The position numbers and the translations under genes were made by a program. The notes under the pieces are model-generated. The model saw only the letters and a list, made by a program, of their open reading frames with translations, searched no databases and had not been told where the DNA came from. Below are positions 21,301-30,400 of a DNA stretch of 38,242 bases, piece by piece. The stretch lies in assembly GCA_947625165.1 (NCBI GenBank), contig CANQNH010000007.1, positions 1 to 38,242 of the forward strand, given 5' to 3'. The first letter of the stretch is position 1, and the number at the start of each line of letters is the position of its first letter. Source of the DNA: an uncultured Clostridia bacterium (GTDB lineage: Bacteria; Bacillota; Clostridia; Christensenellales; UBA1242).

Positions 21301-21558
21301 ATGTCCAAAACCACAACACATATGCGCGATGCAGTGCTGTGCGGCTATTGGAGTTTGCTCAGATACAATCCAAAAACAAACACATTCAGCGAGGACAGCC
21401 GCAGCGATTTTGACAGATTTGATGCTTTTCTTGAAGGTGAAAGCAGGTTCAGCGCAATCAAAGAGTTGAAAGGTGAGGAAGGTGCAAAACTTCTTGCCGA
21501 AAACAAAAAGGATGCGATGGAGAGAATTCAAACTCTTAAACGCTTGGCAGGAATTTAA
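18322..21558 (+). CDS. nifJ: Pyruvate:ferredoxin (flavodoxin) oxidoreductase
   Basis: [14 protein letters not shown]; 4Fe-4S [14 protein letters not shown] and [12 protein letters not shown]; TPP domain [37 protein letters not shown]. Confidence 0.96.
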   Translation: [1078 protein letters not shown]

Positions 21559-21755
21559 AAAAACACAAAAAAACGGCATTTTTTGCCGAAAAAAGTGTTT
21601 AAAACTGCAAAAAATCGATTTTTTGCTTTATAATCAAAAATTTTTGTTTGACAAACCTTTAAAAAAAATATTAAAATTTATCTATCAAAATTTGACTTGT
21701 GTTTTTGCGCTCAAGAATTTTAACGCAAACTCAAGGGAACATAAAAGGAAACAAA

Positions 21756-22487
21756 ATGAAAGACATTTTCAAATCGTGGCTGGTGGAAACACCAATCGCC
21801 CACAGAGGCTATCACGACAAAACCGCACCCGAAAATTCTCTTGCTGCTTTTTCGAAAGCGGTTGAAAAAGGCTATGCCATCGAACTTGATGTTCAACTTC
21901 TTGCAGATGACACTGTGGTTGTTTTTCACGACGAGTCCTTGGCAAGAATGACATCGAATGATGGCTATTTGAAATATTTGAACAAAGACGACATCAAATC
22001 GCTGAAACTTGCCGGAACAAAGGAAACAATTCCAACACTTGCGGAAGTTTTGGCACTTGTTGACGGCAAAGTTCCCCTTTTGATTGAGGTGAAAAACAAA
22101 TATAAAGTCGGAAAACTTGAGCAGGCAGTCATAAATTTGCTGAAACACTATAAAGGCGAGTTTGCAATTCAGTCTTTCAATCCATACTCTCTTGCATATT
22201 TCAAAAAGCACGCGCCAAACTTCCTTCGCGGGCAACTTTCGGGCTATTTCAAAGGCGAAAAACTTGGCTGGCTGAAAAAGTTGGTGCTGAAAAGTATGCG
22301 TCTAAACAAAAAAGTCAGCGAGCCGCATTTCATTTCCTATGAAGCAAACGCTTTGCCAAACAGATACACGAAAAAATATAAAAATCTTCCACTTCTTGCG
22401 TGGGCTGTCAAGAGCAAGGAAGAATATTTGAACATCATCAAATATTGCGACAATGTGATTTTTGAAAACTTTGAGCCAGAGATATAA
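21756..22487 (+). CDS. Glycerophosphodiester phosphodiesterase
   Basis: IAHRGYHDKTAPENSLAAFSKAVEKGYAIELDVQLLADDTVVVFHDESLARMT. Confidence 0.92.
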   Translation: MKDIFKSWLVETPIAHRGYHDKTAPENSLAAFSKAVEKGYAIELDVQLLADDTVVVFHDESLARMTSNDGYLKYLNKDDIKSLKLAGTKETIPTLAEVLALVDGKVPLLIEVKNKYKVGKLEQAVINLLKHYKGEFAIQSFNPYSLAYFKKHAPNFLRGQLSGYFKGEKLGWLKKLVLKSMRLNKKVSEPHFISYEANALPNRYTKKYKNLPLLAWAVKSKEEYLNIIKYCDNVIFENFEPEI

Positions 22488-22658
22488 CAAAAACAAAAAT
22501 CAGCCACCAACAACCGAACAAAATTGTCAAAAATTCGAAAAAAAATAAAACGCAAAAAAACGCAAAAACAACCGATAGAAATCAAAAAACAACATCACAA
22601 AAAAATATTAAGAGATTAAAATCGACAATCGCAAACGTATCAAAAATTAAAAACAACA

Positions 22659-22690
22659 AAAAAACAGCAAAAAATCGCTGTTTTTTCTTT
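22659..22690. terminator. Bidirectional Rho-independent terminator between GDPD and NUDIX genes
   Basis: AAAAAACAGC-aaaaaatc-GCTGTTTTTTC. Confidence 0.75.
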
Positions 22691-22698
22691 TTTTGTGC

Positions 22699-23160
22699 TT
22701 ATTTTATTTCTCCGTAAAGTTTCTTTACAAACTTTGTCAATTCTTCTCCATTTTTGGCATAATCATTGAAAAGTTCTGCTGCAACCTCTGGCGGCATAAG
22801 AAGAAGATTTGGAATTTGTGCGATTTCAATCTGCACGGGCTTATACACTCCCTTTGTTTGCCCGGGCAGAAACTCTTCTCCGTGGCCGCTTCCAAAATCA
22901 CCACTTTCCCAAATACAAACATAAAAGTTTTCAATACTCTTGTCGGATTCATAAACATACACCTTTTTGATTGGTCTGACAACAAGTCCAAACTCTTCAA
23001 ACACCTCTCTTTTGACACACTCTTTCTCAGTTTCGCCTTCTTCTTGCTTGCCACCCGGGAAAGTGTAATATTTCCTGCCAAATTTTTCTCGATACATCGA
23101 AACAATCTTGTCGCCAACAAAGATGATTGCACGCGAACTTATCCTCTTTTCCACTTTCAA
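22699..23160 (-). CDS. NUDIX hydrolase (MutT-like)
   Basis: complete Nudix box GKQEEGETEKECVKREVFEEFGL. Confidence 0.9.
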   Translation of the reverse strand: MKVEKRISSRAIIFVGDKIVSMYREKFGRKYYTFPGGKQEEGETEKECVKREVFEEFGLVVRPIKKVYVYESDKSIENFYVCIWESGDFGSGHGEEFLPGQTKGVYKPVQIEIAQIPNLLLMPPEVAAELFNDYAKNGEELTKFVKKLYGEIK

Positions 23161-23232
23161 AACCTCCCATTTTCTTTTACGTTTTCATTTTATAACAATT
23201 TTTTGGGGTTTTCAAAGTGTTTTGCCACAAAT

Positions 23233-24972
23233 TCACTCAACCGTCACAGATTTTGCCAGATTTCTTGGCTTATCTGGGTCAAACCCGAGCCTCTGGCAAA
23301 CCTCAAATGCCAAAAGTTGCAAAGGAACAATTGACACAATCGGCATCAAAAACTCTTCAAAATTTGGTAGGGTCAGTTTCAGGTCAACATCAACATTGTG
23401 TTCAAGGTTTGAAATCAGCGCCACCTTGCCCCCGCGCGCTTGGACTTCCAAAATGTTGCTTTCAATTTTCTTTTTTGTTTTTTCCTGTGTTGAAATTGCA
23501 ACAACCAGACTTTTTTCGTCCACAAGTGCAAGTGTGCCGTGTTTAAGTTCGCCCGCAGGCATTCCAAGGCAGTTGATGTAGGCAATTTCTTTCAGTTTCA
23601 GTGCCGCCTCCAAACTGCTGACATAGTCTTGCCCACGCCCGATGAAAAACACTTTTTGGCTTGCCAGAACAAGTTGACACAATTTGTCAACATCAAACTC
23701 GCAGTCAAACGCCTGAACAAAATCTTTGAGTGTGTTTTGAATTGTTTCGCCGCCAAGTCTGAGCGCAAAAATCAGAAGCGAAAAAACTTGCGCTGTGTAT
23801 GCTTTTGTGGATGCAACAGCCATTTCTTTGCCTGCAAAGGTTGGCAACACAAAATCCGCCAGCGAATTGAGGGTGCAATAAGGCTCATTTGTCACGCACA
23901 TAACACTCAACCCCGCATCTTTAACAAGCCTTGCTGATGCGATTGTGTCGGCCGTTTCTCCGCTTTGGCTGACAAAAACATAGAGGCAGTTTTTTGACAG
24001 CACATTGTCTGCATATCGAAACTCGCTTGCAACGCTCGCCTCACACTGCTTTTTGCAGAATTTTTTGATGAACTGACAGCCCATCAAACAACTGTGATAT
24101 GCCGTTCCACACGCAACAAAATGGAATTTTTTAAATTTTTTCAATTCGCAAATTTTTGCATCGTCAAGACTGGAAAAAAGATTGAAACAGGTCTTGCGAA
24201 GAACAATCGGTTGCTCTTTGATTTCTTTAAGCATAAATGTTTGCTCATCTGAAAAACCATCAAAAAAATCAACGTTTTCCACAGAAATTGATTTTTTTTC
24301 AATTTTTTTGCAGTTTTTTTCAAAAAATTCCACTTTTTTTAAACTTGCCACTGCAAATTCATCATCTTCAAGACAAAAACATTTTTTGAAATTTTTGTCA
24401 AAAACAGAAATGTCACTTCCGGCAAAAACGCCCTTTTCATCAGCAGCAATCCACAAAGGCGAACCACGTCTTGCAAAAAAGATTTCATCTTTGCCATTTT
24501 CAATCAGAGCGATGGCAAAAGAGCCAACCACTTTTTGACACGCGTTGCAAATTTTTTCAAGAGTTGTGCCGCTCTGCTTACAAATCAGATTGACCAACAC
24601 TTCGGTGTCGGTTTGCGATTTTAACTGAACATCAACTTGTTTTTTGAGTTCCTCAAAATTTTCGACAATTCCATTATGCACAATGGCAAACTGCCCGTCA
24701 AAACTTATATGCGGATGCGCATTTTCTTCGCACACCGTTCCGTGAGTTGCCCAGCGAGTGTGCCCAATCACAACATTTGAAAAATCGGTTTTGTCAATCC
24801 TGTTTTCAAGATTTTCTGTCCCGCCAACACATTTGACAATTTCCAAATTTTTTGTTTCGTTTATGTATGCAAGCCCGCAACTGTCATAGCCACGATATTC
24901 AAGTTTTTTCAAGCCACGAACAACTTTTTCAATTTGATTTTCACTTCCAATTCCTGCGCAAATCCCACACAT
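23233..24972 (-). CDS. glmS: Glutamine-fructose-6-phosphate aminotransferase
   Basis: MCGICAGIGSENQIEKVVRGLKKLEYRGYDSCGLA; GHTRWATHGTV; C-terminal PRNLAKSVTVE. Confidence 0.96.
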   Translation of the reverse strand: MCGICAGIGSENQIEKVVRGLKKLEYRGYDSCGLAYINETKNLEIVKCVGGTENLENRIDKTDFSNVVIGHTRWATHGTVCEENAHPHISFDGQFAIVHNGIVENFEELKKQVDVQLKSQTDTEVLVNLICKQSGTTLEKICNACQKVVGSFAIALIENGKDEIFFARRGSPLWIAADEKGVFAGSDISVFDKNFKKCFCLEDDEFAVASLKKVEFFEKNCKKIEKKSISVENVDFFDGFSDEQTFMLKEIKEQPIVLRKTCFNLFSSLDDAKICELKKFKKFHFVACGTAYHSCLMGCQFIKKFCKKQCEASVASEFRYADNVLSKNCLYVFVSQSGETADTIASARLVKDAGLSVMCVTNEPYCTLNSLADFVLPTFAGKEMAVASTKAYTAQVFSLLIFALRLGGETIQNTLKDFVQAFDCEFDVDKLCQLVLASQKVFFIGRGQDYVSSLEAALKLKEIAYINCLGMPAGELKHGTLALVDEKSLVVAISTQEKTKKKIESNILEVQARGGKVALISNLEHNVDVDLKLTLPNFEEFLMPIVSIVPLQLLAFEVCQRLGFDPDKPRNLAKSVTVE

Positions 24973-25032
24973 ATTTTCTCCCGTTATAGTGAAAATATAT
25001 GTCCACGCATCTTTTTTAGTGAAAAACATCAA

Positions 25033-25578
25033 TTATGCATCAATTTGCCCTTTGTGTCGCAAATATGTCAAAATGGTGTCACCATATTTTTTCTCGTCAA
25101 AAACTTCAAAAAGACCATCGTCAATTTTTTCTTCCATCAAATGTTCACACACAATAATTCCTTCGTCTGCAAGCAAGTTTTTATTGAAAATTTTTTCAAG
25201 AACAGGCTCATAAAGCCCACTGCGATAAGGTGGGTCAATCAAAATCAAATCAAACTGCTCGTTGCACTTTTCCAAGAAAACAAGTGCATCGCATTTGACA
25301 ACTTTTTGCATTGCTCCAACAAGTCTCAAATTTTCTTTTGTCAGCAAAACGCTGCGAAAGTCCTTGTCAACCATCGTCACTTTTTCTGCTCCGCGACTGA
25401 GCGCCTCAATTCCAAGAGCTCCCGTGCCGCAAAACAAATCTAAAACACTTTTCCCTTCCACAAAAAATTGAAGTTTGACAAAAAGTGCTTGCCTGACTTT
25501 GTCTGTTGTTGGCCTTATGTGAGGATATTTGTTTTCAACAAGCCTTCGCCCTTTAAATTTTCCTGCATCAATTCTCAT
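25033..25578 (-). CDS. rsmD: 16S rRNA (guanine966-N2)-methyltransferase
   Basis: MRIDAGKFKGRRL; RPTTDKVRQALF; VLDLFCGTGALGIEALSRGA; LILIDPPY. Confidence 0.92.
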   Translation of the reverse strand: MRIDAGKFKGRRLVENKYPHIRPTTDKVRQALFVKLQFFVEGKSVLDLFCGTGALGIEALSRGAEKVTMVDKDFRSVLLTKENLRLVGAMQKVVKCDALVFLEKCNEQFDLILIDPPYRSGLYEPVLEKIFNKNLLADEGIIVCEHLMEEKIDDGLFEVFDEKKYGDTILTYLRHKGQIDA

Positions 25579-25761
25579 AAAATTGATTATATCAAACAAA
25601 CAGGGATTTTTCAAAACAAATCAAATTCAATAATTTATTTCCATAAAAAAATTGATTTTTTGAACAAAAAATATCCATTTTTTACTATAAAAATTGCTTT
25701 TTTTGCAAATAAAAGAGATTTTTTGCAATTTTTTGTTTGTTTTGCTGTTTTTTTTACTTTT

Positions 25762-26766
25762 TCAGACAATGATTGTTTTTCCACGAAAATTTGAAAAACC
25801 CGTCAGAATTTCATAAGGAATTGTTTTTGCTTTTTGTGCAAAAATTTCTGCATCAGCCATAACCTCAACCTCGTCACCAACGCCAACACTTCCATCAACT
25901 TTCACAAAAAAAGCATCCATACAAATGTTCCCAACTGAGCGATAGGATTTTCCATATATTTTAACCTTAAAATTCCCGCTCAAACATCTTCTCAAACCAT
26001 CACCATAACCAACCGGCACAACCGCAAAAAACGAGCCTTTTGTCACCTTGAAAGCTGTTCCATAGCCAACATATTCCCCTTTTTTTGCATAAAAAATTTT
26101 ACTGACCCTTGACAAAATTTTCATCACGGGCAAAAGGCCTTTTTCGCCATAGCCATAAAGTCCAAGCCCAACGCGCAAAATGTCATAGTCAAAATTATAG
26201 TCAAAAATCCCGCTTCCACCAAAACATATCGGCACGCTTTGGGATTGAGATATTTGTGTCAAAAAATCCTCAAAAATGCGATAACTTTGCTCGGTCGATT
26301 TTTTGTCGTACGTGCGCGGAAAATGTGTGTATATTGATTTAAGCCGAATATTTCTATTTTCCAAAAACTTGTCAATTCCGCGCAATGCAAAATTGCTTTT
26401 GACGCCAAACCTGTTCATTCCAACATTGATTTTCAAATGCAAACTGTCACCCAAGCCGTTTTCATAGGCGCGCCGCAAATCCTGCTCATCATCCACCATA
26501 ACATCAAAATGGTGCTTTTTGCAAGTTTTGAAATCGGTCACTTTTGAACATATCAAAATCGGTTTTGAGGTTCTTTTTCTGACCGCGAGCGCCTCTTCAA
26601 CGCTCACAACACCAAAAATCTCCACTTTTTGTTCCAAAATCTCAACAATCTGTGCAATCCCGTGACCATACGCGTTCGACTTCACCATTGCACAAATTTT
26701 TTTTGAACGATAATGCTCCAAATTCTCCAAAATGTTTGAGGAATTGATGATTTTATAGTTGTTCAT
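25762..26766 (-). CDS. alr: Alanine racemase
   Basis: CAMVKSNAYGHG; LKINVGMNRFGVK; PVGYGDGLRR; GNICMDAF. Confidence 0.94.
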   Translation of the reverse strand: MNNYKIINSSNILENLEHYRSKKICAMVKSNAYGHGIAQIVEILEQKVEIFGVVSVEEALAVRKRTSKPILICSKVTDFKTCKKHHFDVMVDDEQDLRRAYENGLGDSLHLKINVGMNRFGVKSNFALRGIDKFLENRNIRLKSIYTHFPRTYDKKSTEQSYRIFEDFLTQISQSQSVPICFGGSGIFDYNFDYDILRVGLGLYGYGEKGLLPVMKILSRVSKIFYAKKGEYVGYGTAFKVTKGSFFAVVPVGYGDGLRRCLSGNFKVKIYGKSYRSVGNICMDAFFVKVDGSVGVGDEVEVMADAEIFAQKAKTIPYEILTGFSNFRGKTIIV

Positions 26767-26919
26767 ATTAAGTTATACTTTGTTTCGAAAATTTTTGCCA
26801 CACGCACAAAAAAATTGCATATTTTTGTCGAAAAATAACGATAAATGGCGAAATAGTGACACCACTTTTAAGTAATTTTTTACCAATTCTTGTAAAATTT
26901 TGCTTAGAGGGGGTATGAT

Positions 26920-27099
26920 ATGACTGATTTGCCACGCTTTACATTGCGAATACCAAAATCTATGCTCGAAAAACTTCAATACACCGCAACTTACAACGGG
27001 AGAAGTAAAAATCGGGAAATTGAAACAGCAATAAAACGCTATATCAGAGATTTTGAAAGTCTGCACGGCGAAATCACACTTGACGAACCAGAAGATTAA
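26920..27099 (+). CDS. Small ribbon-helix-helix-like protein (59 aa; absent from the supplied ORF track)
   Basis: MTDLPRFTLRIPKSMLEKLQYTATYNGRSKNREIETAIKRYIRDFESLHGEITLDEPED with RBS AGAGGGGG; RHH-like beta strand (RFTLRIP) plus two helices; hairpin GAAGATTaaaaAATCTTC at the stop. Confidence 0.75.
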   Translation: MTDLPRFTLRIPKSMLEKLQYTATYNGRSKNREIETAIKRYIRDFESLHGEITLDEPED

Positions 27100-27117
27100 A
27101 AAATCTTCGAAATTTTA

Positions 27118-27146
27118 TTGACAAAACCTGAAATGTGTTATATAAT
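27118..27146 (+). promoter_or_regulatory. Promoter of tRNA-Lys
   Basis: TTGACA-AAACCTGAAATGTGTTA-TATAAT, 17-bp spacer. Confidence 0.85.
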
Positions 27147-27183
27147 ACACATAGTTTTTTATCGCACCAATTTTCGTGCGCTT

Positions 27184-27259
27184 GGGTTGCTAGCTCAGTT
27201 GGTAGAGCATTCGACTCTTAATCGAAGGGTCCGGGGTTCGAGCCCCCGGCAACCCACCA
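27184..27259 (+). tRNA. tRNA-Lys (anticodon CTT), CCA encoded
   Basis: GGGTTGC acceptor, TTCGA-CTCTTAA-TCGAA anticodon arm, GGTTCGAGCC T-arm, GCAACCCACCA. Confidence 0.95.
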
Positions 27260-27296
27260 TAGAAAAAAACTACGCTTAAATCTCGGCTTGCTTTCG

Positions 27297-27326
27297 CAAG
27301 CGCTCACACGGGCGCTTGTTTTTTCT
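27297..27326 (+). terminator. Terminator of tRNA-Lys
   Basis: CAAGCGC-tcacacgg-GCGCTTGTTTTTT. Confidence 0.75.
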
Positions 27327-27362
27327 GTTTTGCGCCGATTGAAAACCGATCTTAAATCCAAA

Positions 27363-27401
27363 AGAAAAAGAGTTGGAAAAACAAGCCAACTCTTTTTTTG
27401 T
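27363..27401. terminator. Bidirectional terminator; end of the 34.1-27.5 kb minus-strand operon
   Basis: AAAAAGAGTTGG-aaaaacaag-CCAACTCTTTTTTT. Confidence 0.85.
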
Positions 27402-27483
27402 TTTGTTGATGTTTCCTTGACAATGCCCACACGCGAAACATTTTCTGCTGCGGCATTCACAAGAGTGCAAAAGGGGTGTTTTG

Positions 27484-30400
27484 TCAAATTTGTTGTTTCT
27501 TTGGCAGAATTGCGCAGGAAACGAGTTTGTTCAAATATTCCGCTGCGGTGGTTGCGTCTGGGATCCCGTGAACTGTTCCATCTTTGTAAATCCCCGACTT
27601 GTCTGACCATTCAAGGTCTGTGAGAACTTCCTCGCCATCTTGTTTTGTTGTGATGAGCGACCTTTTCAAATTGTCAATATGGTCTTCCTGCTCTGCACCA
27701 GTGACTTTTTTCAGGATGTTTTTGTCACGAAAAACTTGTTGTGTGTGCCACAAAATGTGTTCGTCATTTCGCACAAGTTTTCCGCCCTGGTTTGTTTTGT
27801 ATTGGCACAAAAGGCGAATGTAGCGCTCTGGATTGAAAAGTTTGGTCATATCTCGATCCGCACCCGTATATTTGTTGGTTGATGGATTTTTCACGCCTCC
27901 ATCAACATCAACTTGATAATCATATGTCCAACCATACACCCCAGCTCCTCCGAAGTCATATTCAAGCAAACGTTTCAACAAATTTCCCCCTGTGTAGTCT
28001 TTCGTTTCTTCATTCCAAAATTTGACCTCAAATGGTTGTTTTGCCGAGTTTGAAGCAAATGCAACGGTGTTGAGATATCTGTGGTCTAAGGAATTATATG
28101 CTGGGGCTTTCTGTCCAAACCATTCTGTGTATGAATCAAGTGGGTTGGCAAGTTTTTGTTCATACCAAGCGCTAATGATAAGTCCACCAACAGAACCAAG
28201 CGAATTATACAAATTCATTCCGTTTGTGTAGTTCAAAACATCGTTGAACCCTTTCATATTGCAAGTCAGATTTTTGCCATTTTCGAAACAAATTGCCAGA
28301 ATGCAGTCTGTGATGACGGTGTTTTCAAAATAGAAGTTTTGTCCATCATAATAAGGTTGAACAACCTTGATTGCGTTGCTCAAAACGGAGTTTCTGAAAT
28401 AAGTTTTTGCGTTTTCTCCACCCTTGCCGTTGATTTTATAGTAATGCTGTATCGAGCTGAAATAAGCGTGATTCACAACAAAAACAATTGCGTGATTTTT
28501 GTCATTGAAAGTTTCTGTTGGGTTGCAGCCTTTGATTGTTGCGTTGCAGACATCGGCGTAAGTTGCTCCTCCATTGTTTCCAATCGTCCAGCCATTCATG
28601 GCATCTGCTTCCTTTGGATGTTCATTTAACCAAGCAGGATATGCCACCAACCACTGATTTAATTTCTCCAAATTGATGGATTTGCCGTTGCCATACACAA
28701 GTTCTTTGTCAAGTTTGCTGTCACTTTTTGCTTTTATTTCAAGGTCCAAAACCTTGCTTTTGTCAACTTCGTCTGAGGAAAACTCACCTGGGCCATATAA
28801 ATTTGTTTGCAAAACAATGTTTGTGCATTTATAAAAGCCGTCGGCATCAAAAATGTTGACAAGCACCTTTGCCAAATCGGCAATCTGAGGAGCATTGAGA
28901 TTTTGATTATCGTTGACAACATTAAAGTTGAAGTGACAGTTGTTTTTGCCGCCAAGCACTCCGTCACCGGCTTCAACCCTCATAAATGAAAACGCGCTGT
29001 CAGATGGCGCAACATTGAAATCACCACTGCTTTGGTCGGTGCAAATCTCTGGTGTTGTCCAATCCTCGTCATCGTCAAATGCACCAAAATAACTGTTGAA
29101 CACATCCGTTTTTGAAAGCCCTGCAAAGTTTCCAAAATATATCCTTGCAAACCCCGGATGAGAATAGACATCAACCCAAGTGATGCCGGCAGGGTTCTTG
29201 CCATCTTCTCCGCTGATTACTGCCCCTTCAAGATCATCCGCCTTCTTCAACACCCACTGGTCTGTTCCCGCATTCAAAACAACAACATATTTTTCAGTTT
29301 CTCCGGTTTGAGCGTTGTGATAGGTCACCTCTTTGCCACACTGTGTTGTGATTTCCTTTTCCATATGATTGCCAACATAGCGCGACAATCTCCATGTGAT
29401 GACATCTGGATTTGCATCCTGCTGCTGTGGAGCAATTTGTGCGTATGCCTCATATGGAATTTCAAGATAGTCCACAAGTTTTCCATCAACATACGCACCT
29501 GCTTCGTCATATTGCGAAATCCAACTGTGTTTTGCAAAAACACGCACTTGCTGATAGCCAGCATAGACATCTTCCGTTTTTGTGCTGTCATATCCCGTGA
29601 ACGAAATGCTTTCAAGTTCCACCTTTAAAAGTTGAATTTCAACACTTGTTTCACCGCTTCCAATTTTGATTGTTTTGTTGAACGACTGTTCTCCCGCAGC
29701 AAGAATGAGGTCAATTTGCATATTGAGAGCATTGTGCTCTGCGGCCCAACCCTGCGCGTTGTCCAAATTGATCGGGAAAAGTCCGGCAAACGTTGTGTCA
29801 TCACCAACACCACCCAAAAAGTCTTGTGGCAGTTGGATTTTGAAAGTTATGGTGTTTTTCAAATCGCTTGGCAGATTGTAGGTCAACATGGTTTCTTCCT
29901 TGACACCTGAAACTGAGCCAATCTGAATGTCTGCCCCAGAGGTTTGCGCTGACAAATCAAATCCAAAATCTTCCAAAGTTGTTTTTATCAAATTGAAAGA
30001 AAGTTCCTGCTCGTCACACTTGAAAGAAATTGTTGTGACGCCCTCGGTTTCAACTTCAATTTTTCCGCCGACAAGCACTGCTGGCTGCCAGTCGGAATGG
30101 TTGTTGGTTTTATAAAACAAAATCGGCTCGGTGACCTGTTGACCATCGTTTCGCACAGGCTTGACCGAAAACGAAAGTTTGTCAAGCAGGGTTTGATAGT
30201 CGTTGTTGGAATATAATTTCTGTCCGTTGCAAAAAACATTCAAGCGCTCCGCTTTTGCATCTATGCTGATGCTCAAAACATATGTTTTTCTGCCAATAGA
30301 AATGGTCATTCGCTGACCCTTGCAAGCCGCCTTGCTGGAAAGAATGATTGTGTTCCCCTCCACTCTGATGCCAACAAAAGCATTTTCAACAACAGATGGC

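Noticed and set aside
21606-21627. Perfect palindrome GCAAAAAATCGATTTTTTGC
   Set aside because: Could be a regulator site but, being AT-rich and in a terminator-like region after nifJ, is most simply part of a 3' hairpin.
27218-27610. ORF with C-terminal WWVAGGSNPGPFD antisense to tRNA-Lys
   Set aside because: Translation of tRNA complement; classic spurious annotation.
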